Of a stretch of DNA of 24,796 nucleotides, positions 9,604 to 18,744 are shown piece after piece. The position numbers and the translations under genes are program-made. The stretch is from NCBI GenBank assembly GCA_000969725.1, contig JXSR01S022325.1, one strand, 5' to 3'. Position 1 is the stretch's first letter. The number at the start of each line of letters is the position of its first letter. This stretch comes from Ophiothrix spiculata (taxonomy: Eukaryota > Echinodermata > Ophiuroidea > Amphilepidida > Ophiotrichidae). Under the pieces are notes generated by a model, which saw nothing but the letters and a program-made list of their open reading frames with translations, did not search any database and was not told the DNA's origin.

Positions 9604-10076
9604 AGTGGGCGGTGGATGCAGGCTCTAGTCGGCTCATCTCAATCTTCCCCTTAGCTCTTAGTTCAGAGCTGAAAATAGACTGGAAAGACTTTAATAATAC
9701 TACCCTTTCTATATCATTACTATCTAGCTCTTCTTAATACTGGAATATACCCTAGGATTTGGTATCAAATTCACCTTGGTTTTTACTCTGGGAGGATAGA
9801 ACTTGGGGAGGATGCAACTCTGTATAGAACAGCTGCTTTATATAGAATTGTCTGAAGACCAACTGTTATCATTTTTAAATTTACCAAAATTTCATTATTA
9901 TATATGTAGACCTAGTGTTTCTGGGCCTAAAGCTGGTATTTCTCAAACCAATCATATTTTGAAATTAAAATCAAGCTCCTCACCTCTGCTCAAATCCTAT
10001 TTGGTTTTATTGTTTTCATAAAATTATTTTCCAAGAATGAAAATGTATCAATACTTTATTGTCATAATTCAAGATT

Positions 10077-10285
10077 AAAGGAATTAGCTCCCATAGATTT
10101 TATCTTGAACTTTATCTTTAGGAAAAGGCAGTATGCAATATCAAAGATGTACGTATATCAGTATTACTATTTGTAGGAGTACCAAACCACAACACCATTT
10201 GTTTCAGTTTTTACACCCACATTTCTGGCACCAAATATTGATCATCTACAAAAGGTTTAGCTGTGTGAACACCATCTGACAGTAA
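10077..10285 (+). repeat. Direct duplication, copy 1
   Basis: Diverged direct copy of 10822-11095. Shared blocks include GGATTAGCTCCCA-AGATTTTAT, TTGAAC...TATCTTTAGG, AACACCATTTGTTT, ACACCCACA-TTCTGGCAC and CTGTGTGAACA / TCTGTGAACAG. Copy 2 has extra sequence in the middle. Either an old tandem duplication or two insertions of one repeat family. No coding signal. Confidence 0.75.
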
Positions 10286-10360
10286 ATACAAACAGCTGCA
10301 ATTGGCACGTCGGAGGTCAGGATTAAGTTCTGTGACATCACTGTGCCTGATATGCATTTA

Positions 10361-10682
10361 AGGCTGTGACCACATATAACTCTACTATACGCTATACGGG
10401 CAGGTTTGTCCAATCTATAGGACCTTTATTTTTCATGATACACTTGATACTATCCACAATGTATAATCCCTAGAGCTAGCCAATGTAATATAAATAACAA
10501 CAATAAAAACAATATTTCTTTTCTGGAGTGAGATCAGTGGGCTTTTGAAATGGCTTCATGTATATATAAACAGTACACAGATGATGGGTTTATATCGTGG
10601 TTAGTATCACAGAAAAAAGGTCCTATAGATAGGAAAAACGCACCCGTATAGTGTATAGTATAGTTCTATGTGATCGCAGCCT
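10361..10682. mobile_element. 322-bp MITE with about 72-bp TIRs and TA flanks
   Basis: The left arm AGGCTGTGACCACATA...CTATACGGG...CTATAGGACCTTT mirrors the right arm AAGGTCCTATAG...CCCGTATAG...TATGTGATCGCAGCCT. TA dinucleotides flank both ends (10359-10360 and 10683-10684), consistent with Tc1/mariner-type integration, though TA is weak evidence. Located between the two copies of the direct duplication. Confidence 0.85.
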
Positions 10683-10821
10683 TACAGTGAACAAAATATA
10701 GGGACCAACCAAGATTTAAACCCCTCACCTTACTCTCAACTTGATTCCACACGATAGCTAACAGGTCACATTGAATCTGTATGTTCATAGCACCTGATAA
10801 TTGATTGTCATGATATGAGGT

Positions 10822-11095
10822 AAAAAGGATTAGCTCCCACAGATTTTATGTTGAACTATCTTTAGGTAAAGTCAGTTGTTCAAAATGTCAATGATGCAAA
10901 TATCGGTAAAAATATCCTTCCAGAATAAGACACGTAGCCATGGCCATACTTAGTCATTTAGCTGTTTTCTAATGAAAATATATTATAAATAGGCCTACCA
11001 GGAATATTAACACCATTTGTTTTACTTTTAACACCCACAAATCTGGCACTGAATTTGATATTAATCATTTCAAAGAGATCGTTTCTGTGAACAGC
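10822..11095 (+). repeat. Direct duplication, copy 2
   Basis: Partner of 10077-10285 in the same orientation. It contains an additional segment around 10925-11000 that copy 1 lacks. Confidence 0.75.
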
Positions 11096-11674
11096 AGAAT
11101 CTTAGTATTTGTGTCATACGAAGATTCAGCTTTTCTATTTATAGGAAAAAACAACACAAGTCGATATTGAAGTTGTTTTTCTTTCCACCCACATTTAAGT
11201 TATGGCTTCTAACTTTTAATCAACATCACGAAGTATTTTTAAATTGTCAAGCATAGTATAAATATTTCTTTGAAAAATAGGTTTTGTTGACAATTCAAAT
11301 TTGGAACATCTTTTCAGTTATTACATTGATATTAATTAGTTTTTAGTTTGCCATGCATTATCATTCTTAATTGGAAAGACAAATTTTGATGAAGTTAATC
11401 ATGTTGTACAAAAAAAATGTTTTTACAATTTACCAATTTGATATTACATATGAACACAACTAAAAATAAAAATTGCCCACAAAGTGTTTATTATTTCTGT
11501 GAATCAATTTATTCATCAATTAATTTAAATTATCACAAGATAAATATTAATTTGATTCAATTATGACGCAGGCCGATTAAAAATGTAATGTGGTTTCAAT
11601 GTCATCTCTGAAAATATTGAAGGAACGGGCACTTTTTATTGGTTGCTTTAATTTGTCACTAGACCAAAACATTA
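11096..11674. other. AT-rich unassigned sequence
   Basis: No exon, repeat boundary or RNA gene recognised. Confidence 0.4.
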
Positions 11675-12076
11675 TTATATACCGCATTAATAAATTTAAC
11701 AGAGTTGATTGGATAAAACCTGATCACATGATTTCAAATAGCTTTAACCATATTGATGAAAGCCCTAAATAGTACTTTTGAAAGTACTATATGGCGCTAA
11801 ATAGTACTTTTGAAAGTACTATTTAGCACTTTCGGAAATACTATATAGCGCTTACTACATTTATCTATATACGCGAAGCAACTTTCACGCACGAAATTAC
11901 GCACTCATCACACTTATACGTGCAAGCAATTGCGCACACTGTACCTACGCACCCCTTCCTTGTAAGCATTGTGCATGTTGTGTGAGTGTATTTTTTCAAA
12001 TGTTTTACTTTACTAAATTAGATTTTTTAGCACATGAAAATTACAGAAATCAGAAATTTATTAATGCGGTATATAA
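11675..12076. mobile_element. 402-bp MITE with perfect 23-bp TIRs
   Basis: TTATATACCGCATTAATAAA then TTT (11675-11697) is exactly inverted at 12054-12076. Because TATA occurs at both edges, the true target duplication (TA or TATA) cannot be separated from the TIR. The interior holds the palindromic tandem repeats listed separately and a stretch of GCAC/GCGCAC motifs. Non-coding. Confidence 0.85.
11762..11853 (+). repeat. Tandem palindromic units (AGTACTTTTGAAAGTACT)
   Basis: CTAAATAGTACTTTTGAAAG then TACTAT is repeated twice (from about 11764 and 11798), each unit carrying the perfect palindrome AGTACTTT-TG-AAAGTACT. A third degraded unit (ACTTTCGGAAATACTATATA) follows. Units are separated by GGCGC / TAGCGC. 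Confidence 0.9.
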
Positions 12077-12078
12077 AA

Positions 12079-12242
12079 CAAATATATACCGACTTTTTCA
12101 GATCTCTGGATTAAAACTATGAGCCTTCAGTGACTAAAGCTTTGCTATTTTACTTCGGGACTGCGCCCCTCAGTAAAATAGCAATTTAAGTCACTTCAGG
12201 TTCATAGTTTTAACCAGAGATCTTCAAGTCGGTATATATTTG
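12079..12242. repeat. 164-bp foldback with GC-rich loop
   Basis: The left arm begins CAAATATATACCGACTTT-TCAGATCTCTGG and the right arm ends CCAGAGATCTTCAAGTCGGT then ATATATTTG. Inner GCTATTTTACT pairs with AGTAAAATAGC around a GC-rich loop (CGGGACTGCGCCCCTC). It abuts the preceding MITE by two bases and shares the TATATACCG motif with its end, so the two may be related or form a composite. Confidence 0.85.
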
Positions 12243-12250
12243 TATACTAT

Positions 12251-12320
12251 GTGGTAAGGGTTAGAAATATGGCTTAGTGTTTGGGATTAGCCTTGGGACT
12301 TTGGTTTAGGGTTAGGGGAA
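12251..12320 (+). repeat. Degenerate TTAGGG-like tract
   Basis: Contains GTAAGGGTTAG, GGGATTAG and TTTAGGGTTAGGGG interspersed with diverged sequence. It is similar in flavour to the CCCTAA-rich segments near 13860 and 14050, but in the opposite orientation and much weaker. Confidence 0.4.
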
Positions 12321-12663
12321 ACAACTTGAAAGCTTTGGATTGATATTTAATTAATTTTCCTGTTTAACACAGCTATGCGCAGCAAAGAGGTGCCATTTTT
12401 ATTCTGTTAATAATAATTTACAAAGAAAGATATTATTAAGGAAGGAAGTCTTGTATTTTTTAGGTTTTAGTTACTCAAAAAATGTTTTGAAATGAAGAGG
12501 AGATGGGGTTTTTTCCCTGTCACAAAATAAGTCAATATAATTCACTTGTTATATACGCTATCATTTCTCAGAAAAATGATGGCATTTGATATGGAGAATG
12601 ATAAGCAAACAAGGTGGTCTTGGAATCAGAATGCTATTTTTGGAAATATTAATTAGCAATTAA

Positions 12664-13164
12664 AGGGGCATTGGACAAAATTTTGAAATTTTGTTTGTGG
12701 ATGATTTACACTTCCTATGTTAGAAAGTAACAGTCAATTACCAGATATCGGGAAGATTTTGATCAAAACCTTCAAAAGGGTCAACAATTTCAATTTTTTT
12801 TATTTGTTGATTTTGGGTATGAGGCTATTCTCTAAACATTTTTATTGATGCTTTACAATGAAAAAGAGCCAAATATTTGTTTGTAAAACATTCCTTTCAC
12901 ATCATAGATTGCAGAAAAATCAAAAGAAATTTGGAATTTTAATTAGATCTCTTGTAAAGGTCAATTCTAGACATTCAACTATAGAGGGCAGTATTTGATA
13001 AATAGAAATAAGAGAATATCTAAATATTTTGATATATATGGTTTGAATTTGACAATGAAACCTTGCATGCTGTCATTATTACCACTAATACATCAAGTGA
13101 TGCAAAAATCTCAAAATGTTTGGGGAAAAGTTTGGGAATGATGCTGAACTTGTCCAATGCCCCT
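12664..13164. mobile_element. 501-bp TTAA-flanked MITE (AGGGGCATTGGACAA ends)
   Basis: The 15-bp TIRs AGGGGCATTGGACAA and TTGTCCAATGCCCCT are perfect. TTAA flanks both (12660-12663 and 13165-13168), which fits Kolobok or piggyBac target duplication. Part of its right half recurs at 5108-5299, showing that this is a dispersed family. No transposase frame. Confidence 0.9.
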
Positions 13165-13230
13165 TTAATATTATCATTTTGTAATTATCTTTCTGGATAA
13201 TATTTTTCAACTGATATAACGATGTTTCAA

Positions 13231-13586
13231 NNNNNNNNNNNNNNNNNNNNNNNNNNNNNNNNNNNNNNNNNNNNNNNNNNNNNNNNNNNNNNNNNNNNNN
13301 NNNNNNNNNNNNNNNNNNNNNNNNNNNNNNNNNNNNNNNNNNNNNNNNNNNNNNNNNNNNNNNNNNNNNNNNNNNNNNNNNNNNNNNNNNNNNNNNNNNN
13401 NNNNNNNNNNNNNNNNNNNNNNNNNNNNNNNNNNNNNNNNNNNNNNNNNNNNNNNNNNNNNNNNNNNNNNNNNNNNNNNNNNNNNNNNNNNNNNNNNNNN
13501 NNNNNNNNNNNNNNNNNNNNNNNNNNNNNNNNNNNNNNNNNNNNNNNNNNNNNNNNNNNNNNNNNNNNNNNNNNNNNNNNNNNNNN
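13231..13586. other. Assembly gap (356 Ns)
   Basis: All bases are N. Reading frames drawn through it are meaningless. A short exon, including a missing COPA exon, could be hidden here. Confidence 1.
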
Positions 13587-13840
13587 CAAAAAACTGGGAT
13601 CAGGCCAATATTCGGCGAATCACTCTGGCGGAGTAATTTCTGACTATTTTCCAAATAAAATGTAAAAAAATGAAAGAAGACACTCAAATCTAAAGATGCA
13701 ATATGAAATCTTCATATTGTATCACACATTATAGCTCAATTTTAAGCTTTTTAAAGTAGGTTCTCTGGATGCCCCGTGAGCAAATTGTTCCCATTTTGGC
13801 CATGTCTTGGTTCCCGGTAGTTATTTAGTTGTGTAAAACC

Positions 13841-13963
13841 TTTAGGTCCCATCAAAAACTATACCCTAACCCTACACCCTAACCCTAAATTAAACCTTAC
13901 GCTAGCACTAACCCTAAACCCTAACCCTAAAATTCTGGATGGGACATTAAGTACACTTGGTCC
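13841..13963. mobile_element. Telomere-repeat-bearing MITE, copy 1
   Basis: Runs from TTTAGGTCCCATC to GATGGGACATTAAGTACACT then TGGTCC. The interior is rich in CCCTAA units. It is near-identical to 14030-14152 in the same orientation. Its outer left end does not match copy 2, so it is truncated or diverged there. Confidence 0.85.
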
Positions 13964-14657
13964 ATAGGTTGTTCCCTTGTGGTGTGTGCCCTTGTTCCAT
14001 ATTCCATTGTTTCCACGGAAAAAGTATACTTTAGGTCCCATCAAAAATTATACCCTAACCCTACACTCTAACCCTAAATTAAACCTTACCCTAGCACTAA
14101 CCCTAAACCCTAACCCTAAAATTCTGGATGGGACATTAAGTACACTTGGTCCGTTTCCACTTGTGACGTACCACACAGACAATGAACTGGCCGTATCCAG
14201 TACCCAGCCATTGCACATGTGTCCTAGAGTATACTTTGATCAACACCAAATAGGCGGGCCTCTTCACATCGTGAATTGATATAGATAAGCGCGTGCGTAG
14301 CTGGATACAGCACAACTGCAAAAGATGCAGCGCCCGTTGCACGTGTGACTCGCGCATCAATATCTACGGCGCGTGTGTAACTGGGATTATGTTTACTTGC
14401 GGATGAAGAAAAGCCTCATAATTCCTGCCTATTTAGTGTTGATCAAAATATAGCCAAGATGTTCCCTGGGACCTTTCAGTTCTGAGAACGGACAAGTTCA
14501 TTCTCTGTGCTGACAATTAAGTCACAGAGAACATCTGCCCTACACAAAATGTATGGCCATTAAGCAAAAAAAAAAAGTTCATTGTCTGTGTGACTCATCA
14601 CAATTGGGAACAATGAGAACATGGAACAAGGACATACACAGCAAGGGAACAGCCTAT
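13964..14657. mobile_element. Foldback element split by a nested insertion
   Basis: The right arm 14577-14657 (GTTCATTGTCTGTGTGACTC through AAGGGAACAGCCTAT) is the inverted complement of two separated left-arm pieces. These are 13964-14016 (ATAGGTTGTTCCCTTGTGGT onward) and 14161-14187 (TTGTGACGTACCACACAGAC then AATGAAC). The break is exactly where copy 2 of the telomere-repeat MITE sits. Inside, 14229-14255 and 14424-14454 form another inverted pair around TTTGATCAACAC-AAATAGGC. TTCTCTGTG (14501-14509) pairs with CACAGAGAA (14523-14531). Confidence 0.8.
14017..14152. mobile_element. Telomere-repeat-bearing MITE, copy 2, with exact 8-bp target duplication
   Basis: The 136-bp element starts GGAAAAAGTATACTTTAGGT then CCCATC and ends with its imperfect inverse GATGGGACATTAAGTACACT then TGGTCC. 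GTTTCCAC flanks both ends (14009-14016 and 14153-14160). GG-starting ends with an 8-bp duplication fit Merlin-like elements; hAT is the alternative. About half the interior is CCCTAA / CCCTA-type telomere-like repeats. Confidence 0.9.
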
Positions 14658-14713
14658 GAATACAAGGCCTAAATGAGACGACTGATTGAAATGATGAGTG
14701 CTATATGTATAAT

Positions 14714-15215
14714 GCAGCTATCAAATGCATCCCCGGCCCCCCGGCACCCGGGCATAGCAGGGAAGTAGGCGGGGATCTGACCGGGGATTGATAGAAAACT
14801 TACTACGTCCCCGCATACCCAGGGCATACATATGCAGGGATGTTTTGCCACTAAATGGGCCAGGAAAACTTCCCCGGGAATATATGTGTGATGATATTCA
14901 GTTTGTTTTTTAAGGACAGGAACTGAATCTGGCTGGGGATCAACATCATACTGATACAAACCATGTAAACTGGACTAAACTTAGTAGAATCCATAATCAC
15001 AACAGTTTGGCTGGGCATACCCTGGTACTGAATGCCATGTGCCCAGGGTTAAGGAGCTGGGACTGACCGGGGGCCGTAACAGAAAAATATCCCCTGCCTT
15101 GCTGGGCTGTACCTGGAGCTGTAACGGGGCCATTACAAATTTCAATATTACTGCCCCGGCCAAGTCCCCGCTATGCCAGGGTAGTGGGGGGCAGGGGATG
15201 CATTTGATAGCAGCA
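14714..15215. mobile_element. GC-rich TIR element, about 500 bp
   Basis: The left end GCAGCTATCAAATGCATCCC then C and the right end GGGGATGCATTTGATAGCAG then C are inverted. Pairing continues through GGC-CCCGGGCATAGC-GGGA against the CCGCTATGCCAGGGTAG side, for about 55 bp. ATAAT occurs at both flanks. The interior keeps CCCAGGG / CCCCGGG motifs. It is much more GC-rich than its surroundings. No gene seen. Confidence 0.8.
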
Positions 15216-16289
15216 TAATGTTCAGAAATATATTTCTTCAAAACACTAATCACCATTGTTAAAAATGCCACATTGGTGCAGGCCCCGCAAGTTCAGAAGC
15301 TCCAATGTGATAATTTCCCACTGCTCGCATTATTCACGACTGATCCATGGTTTGGCTGGAAATTTAGTTTTGTCTCAAACCCGATTTGCATTTTGAAAAT
15401 TTCTGTCATGTTTGGAAATATCGTGTTCTTTACTTTTATATAATTGTCGAGAAGTATTACCATAATCACATGATGGATACATTCTGTTGATTTTGCTTAT
15501 CATGAATTAATTATTATAATTAATTATAATTACAATTTCCGTAAAAGGATACTTGGGTTTGGACTGTATACAGATAATTAAACATGGACACAAAATGAAT
15601 ATACTTCATAAATCATCCACTCCAGCAACCCTAATCATTGATCATTCAATACCATTTTAATTTTGTAAATTTTAGAATTATGTGATGATCTGTAACCTTG
15701 AATTACTTGAAAAGTAACCTTGTTTTTAAATGGCACTGATTTGTAAAACCAATTTTCAATTTTGAAATGGATCTTTTCAAATTTATAAACCTGGGAGGCC
15801 AAAATACCAATCTTTCTTTGTTGCTCAATCGTGTACGTACATTACACCTTCATGAATAGCTCCCAAGAAACGGTATTTTACTATCACCTTGTTTGTTTTG
15901 TTTGTGTGTATATTTATTTGTTTATTTGTCATAATGTCTATGATTTTTAATGGATAATATAGTTCAGATTATTACAACTTGTACAAGTATTGAATAAAAA
16001 AATAAGAAAAAACAGGAAAAGCATGTGATTAATCAAGCATATTCAGTTGTAGAAAGTTGGTAAGTAATGCAGCGATAAGTTGCTGTAGAGTTAACTTTTA
16101 GTGAGTTGTGATAGTATCTTGGACCAGGGGGAAAGTTACACTGTTTACACTGTGAACCACAACTTTTCTGAACCAGTGTTTGAATTTCAGTTTTCAGAAG
16201 TTCTGCACCAAACCATTTCTTCAGGTTGAAAAATTGACTGATTTTAAGTAATAATGAAAGATAAATTTGAACAAAACTTGACCCCATGT
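15216..16289. other. Unassigned AT-rich sequence
   Basis: About 1 kb without a recognisable exon, RNA gene or element boundary. It holds simple AT palindromic runs (for example near 15510) and a T/G-rich patch near 15895-15930. Confidence 0.4.
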
Positions 16290-17170
16290 TTGTCATTACT
16301 GTTCAATAACTCCCTACCCTATAACTCGCTATTCATGCATTACGCCGGTACCTTTGATGTGGGTGCTTTACTATATGGTTCAGACTGCCCGTCATCGCAG
16401 GTAATGGCTGATCATAATTAGTCAAAATTTTGACCAGTAGAATTACACAACTTGCCAGCTCACTCGCCCTATCTAACTACAAGGCAATCGTTCGTGAGTG
16501 GAAGGTTTTGGTGAAGAGGTTGTCAAAATGGCGATGTTTACATGCGCGACCTCTGTATGACGCACCGCGTTTAACCATGCGTTACACGAAATTCGCGCAA
16601 TCACCAGTGCATCACACTTGTTAGTATTTGACGCTGAAAACAAATGCCTTCTATTATACGGGCCAATCAAGTGCTTAGATTGTGTATCGGTTACCGGCGT
16701 CTTATCCAAACCGGAGCCCAGCGTATTCATGCATCTCCATAAAGTTACACAGTTTTGCATATCTGCATAATTAGATAATTTCATAAGTTGGCAAAGTGCC
16801 CCAAATCACATGCTTGGGCCTTGGCTGCTATAATGAACCTTGCATGGAACCACAATTCTGTCATAACCCAACTCCTGAGCTTGTCATATTGCTTTCATAA
16901 CTCCCCACCACATAACTTACTATTTATTCATCTCCAAAATGTTTTCCAGCATAGATACAAATTTGACAGAGTGCCCATGGAACAGAGTTTTCATGGAACC
17001 ACAATTTTGTCATAACTCAACTCCTGAGCTTGTTATATCTTTCACATAACTCCTCACATTATAACTTTTCATTTATTCATCCCTAAAAAGTTTTACAGCG
17101 TAATTAGATAATGACTTGGCAGAGTGCCCAAAATAACTTGCTTGGCTTCAGTCATGAGCCTTGAATGGGA
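16290..17170 (+). repeat. Tandem repeat, units of about 150-200 bp, interrupted by an insertion
   Basis: Recurrent blocks are TTCATCTCC-AAAGTTTTACAG, ATAATTAGATAAT-TTGGCA, AGAGTGCCC, GAACCACAATT-TGTCATAA, CTCAACTCCTGAGCTTGT and CATAACTCC-CAC-TATAAC. Unit starts are near 16728, 16927 and 17076. The middle unit lacks about 50 bp. A partial unit (16290-16340) continues after 16734 once the intervening insertion is removed. Confidence 0.85.
16341..16723. mobile_element. 383-bp insertion within the tandem repeat, flanked by an 11-bp direct repeat
   Basis: TATTCATGCAT occurs at 16330-16340 and 16724-16734. The tandem-repeat unit before the first copy continues logically after the second, so the segment between is an insertion. 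ACGCCGGTACC near the left end is inverted as GGTTACCGGCGT near 16690-16700, but not at the exact right end. TIR and family are therefore uncertain. It is GC-richer than its surroundings and has no convincing gene. Confidence 0.65.
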
Positions 17171-17768
17171 CTAAGTGAGTCATGCGACCTTGTAGTAAAT
17201 CAGCCCATGGCTACTTCACTAGACCATTGTGTTAATGCGTAATCAGGTGGCGTACTAATTTAGAAACAAAATCAGACGTAGACTGACTAAGATATTTGTT
17301 CCATGAAGTCTGTTTTTAATCCTCCTGTCATTTCAAAACATTAATAAAGTAAGCTGTTTTCAACTGCAATCTGGAGGCCAATCCCACAATCCAAATATCA
17401 TTAATCTATACATTTAAAATACTGCGAACCTACCATAGGAAATTTAGTCGGACATGAATCTTTGTTTACCATAAAATTCATGAAGGGCATGTGCATTTTT
17501 TTACTTCAGTCAATTTTAACGTTCATTCCAAGTAAAAAAGCATTCCTGACAATTAATTCCCTTCACTTTATGCCACAGTTTATGATGTTTTAATTTCAAG
17601 AAAACTTGCCAAATTGATACAAATCTCGTTTCTACTACGACTACGTAAAAACATTGTCCGTGGTATATCGTAATATATCAGTGATCAGTCGCGCTGTGTA
17701 AGAGGCTATTTTTACGTTAGCCAAATTTGTATAGTATAAGTCACGTTAAATTCACCTCTGCAAACAGC
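17171..17768. other. Unassigned sequence
   Basis: No exon or repeat boundary recognised. A weak inverted match, ACGTAAAAA / TTTTTACGT, lies near 17644-17716. Confidence 0.4.
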
Positions 17769-17776
17769 GAGAAGCA

Positions 17777-17878
17777 TGGCCTAGCGGTCTAAGGCGTCGT
17801 ACACTTACATATTGCCAGACCAACGGCATATCATTTTCTGGGCCGGGTTCGAGTCTGCCGGGAATCTTTTTTTTTTTT
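17777..17878 (+). pseudogene. tRNA-Leu/Ser-like pseudogene or SINE head with T-run
   Basis: Box A TGGCCTAGCGGTCTAAGGCG (17777-17796) matches the D-arm typical of type II tRNAs (Leu/Ser). Box B GGGTTCGAGTC (17845-17855) follows, and a run of 12 Ts (17867-17878) resembles a pol III terminator. The long gap between the boxes fits a variable arm or an intron. However, the T stem does not pair and no clean anticodon or acceptor stem is visible, so it is not called as a functional tRNA. Confidence 0.6.
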
Positions 17879-18300
17879 CTTCACTTCTTATTTTCATTTT
17901 AAACGTTCAATAGATTTATTTAAAGAGTAAAGACACCGAAATAATTGGGTTTTGGATTTTTTTTTTACAACTTTAACTTATTTATTCAAATAAAATCAAG
18001 TTAATCGCACCGTCTATCATTTACTAAACATACTACCTCCATATGTTATTAGTAGGTATTCACGAAAATCAAAATGTGTCGTGTCTTTGTCAAAATTGAC
18101 AACGTTGATATTTTACAAATGCCGACTGATGATTTCCTGATTTTAAAATCTTTTTTAATATAGAGAGTTATAATCAGTGTTTTATCATCCACTGCAATAC
18201 GGCACACACAGACAATGTGGAGAAAAAAGTGCTCTCGCTGATGGGCAATTGAGAAATGATGATGTCACACACAGCATTCATTCGATAATATCAAATATCA
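17879..18300. other. Unassigned sequence
   Basis: AT-rich, with no recognisable feature apart from T-runs. Confidence 0.4.
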
Positions 18301-18318
18301 ACTGAAAACCGCACTTAC

Positions 18319-18367
18319 CGCAGTGCATTGTGGGATTGGCCTCCGGACTGCTGTTGCTGTTTTCCAT
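18319..18367 (-). other. Weak candidate first coding exon (minus strand)
   Basis: On the minus strand an ATG at 18367 opens 16 codons (MENSNSSPEANPTMHC) plus one base, ending at CTGCG|GTAAGTGC, a good splice donor. The frame is also open upstream of the ATG. No following exon on the minus strand (toward lower coordinates) was recognised, and the peptide is too short to identify. A chance donor in non-coding DNA is at least as likely. Confidence 0.15.
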
Positions 18368-18456
18368 GATATATGCTGATGGTTCTAAATTGTCCCCTTT
18401 CGGGTGTTGTGAAGTAACTCTGCATGGTCCATGATTTGCGAGTAAAGTCTCAGTCT

Positions 18457-18744
18457 CAGGGTTCGTACGGTCCTTGAGAGTCCTTGAAAATCCTTGAATT
18501 TGAAAACACCTTTTCAAGGCCTTGAAAGTCCTGGAAATTTGCACAGAGTCCTTGAAAGTCCTTGAAAATTGATAATTTATGGCTAACTGATCCCAAATTC
18601 AGCGAGTGGATTGATGTCGGCAGGAACAAGAGTTCAGCATACTGCAAATTATGCTGTGGTAAGTCCTTGAAAATCATGCTTTTGGACCTTGAAAGTCATT
18701 GAAAAGTCCTTGAATTTTAAAGGCTCCAAGGTGTACGAACCCTG
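18457..18744. mobile_element. 288-bp hAT-type MITE (CAGGGTTCGTAC ends)
   Basis: TIRs CAGGGTTCGTACGGTCCTTG and CCAAGGTGTACGAACCCTG are inverted with few mismatches. The interior repeats GTCCTTGAAA many times on one strand, which is typical of this widespread MITE type. The flanking octamers do not match, so the copy is old or the target duplication has decayed. Confidence 0.85.

Noticed and set aside
9519-9737. Hydrophobic small frame (Phe/Tyr/Leu-rich)
   Set aside because: It is the translation of the ATTTT microsatellite and G-run.
12251-12320. True interstitial telomere array
   Set aside because: Only a few TTAGGG-like words in diverged sequence. Listed as a weak tract, not as a telomere array.
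13085-13687. Long frames across 13231-13586
   Set aside because: They are open only because the sequence is N.
13859-14279. Frames on both strands through the CCCTAA-rich segments
   Set aside because: Telomere-like hexamers lack stops in some frames; repeat-derived, not genes.
17777-17866. Functional type II tRNA gene
   Set aside because: The A and B boxes are good, but the T stem does not pair and no clear anticodon arm or acceptor stem can be drawn.
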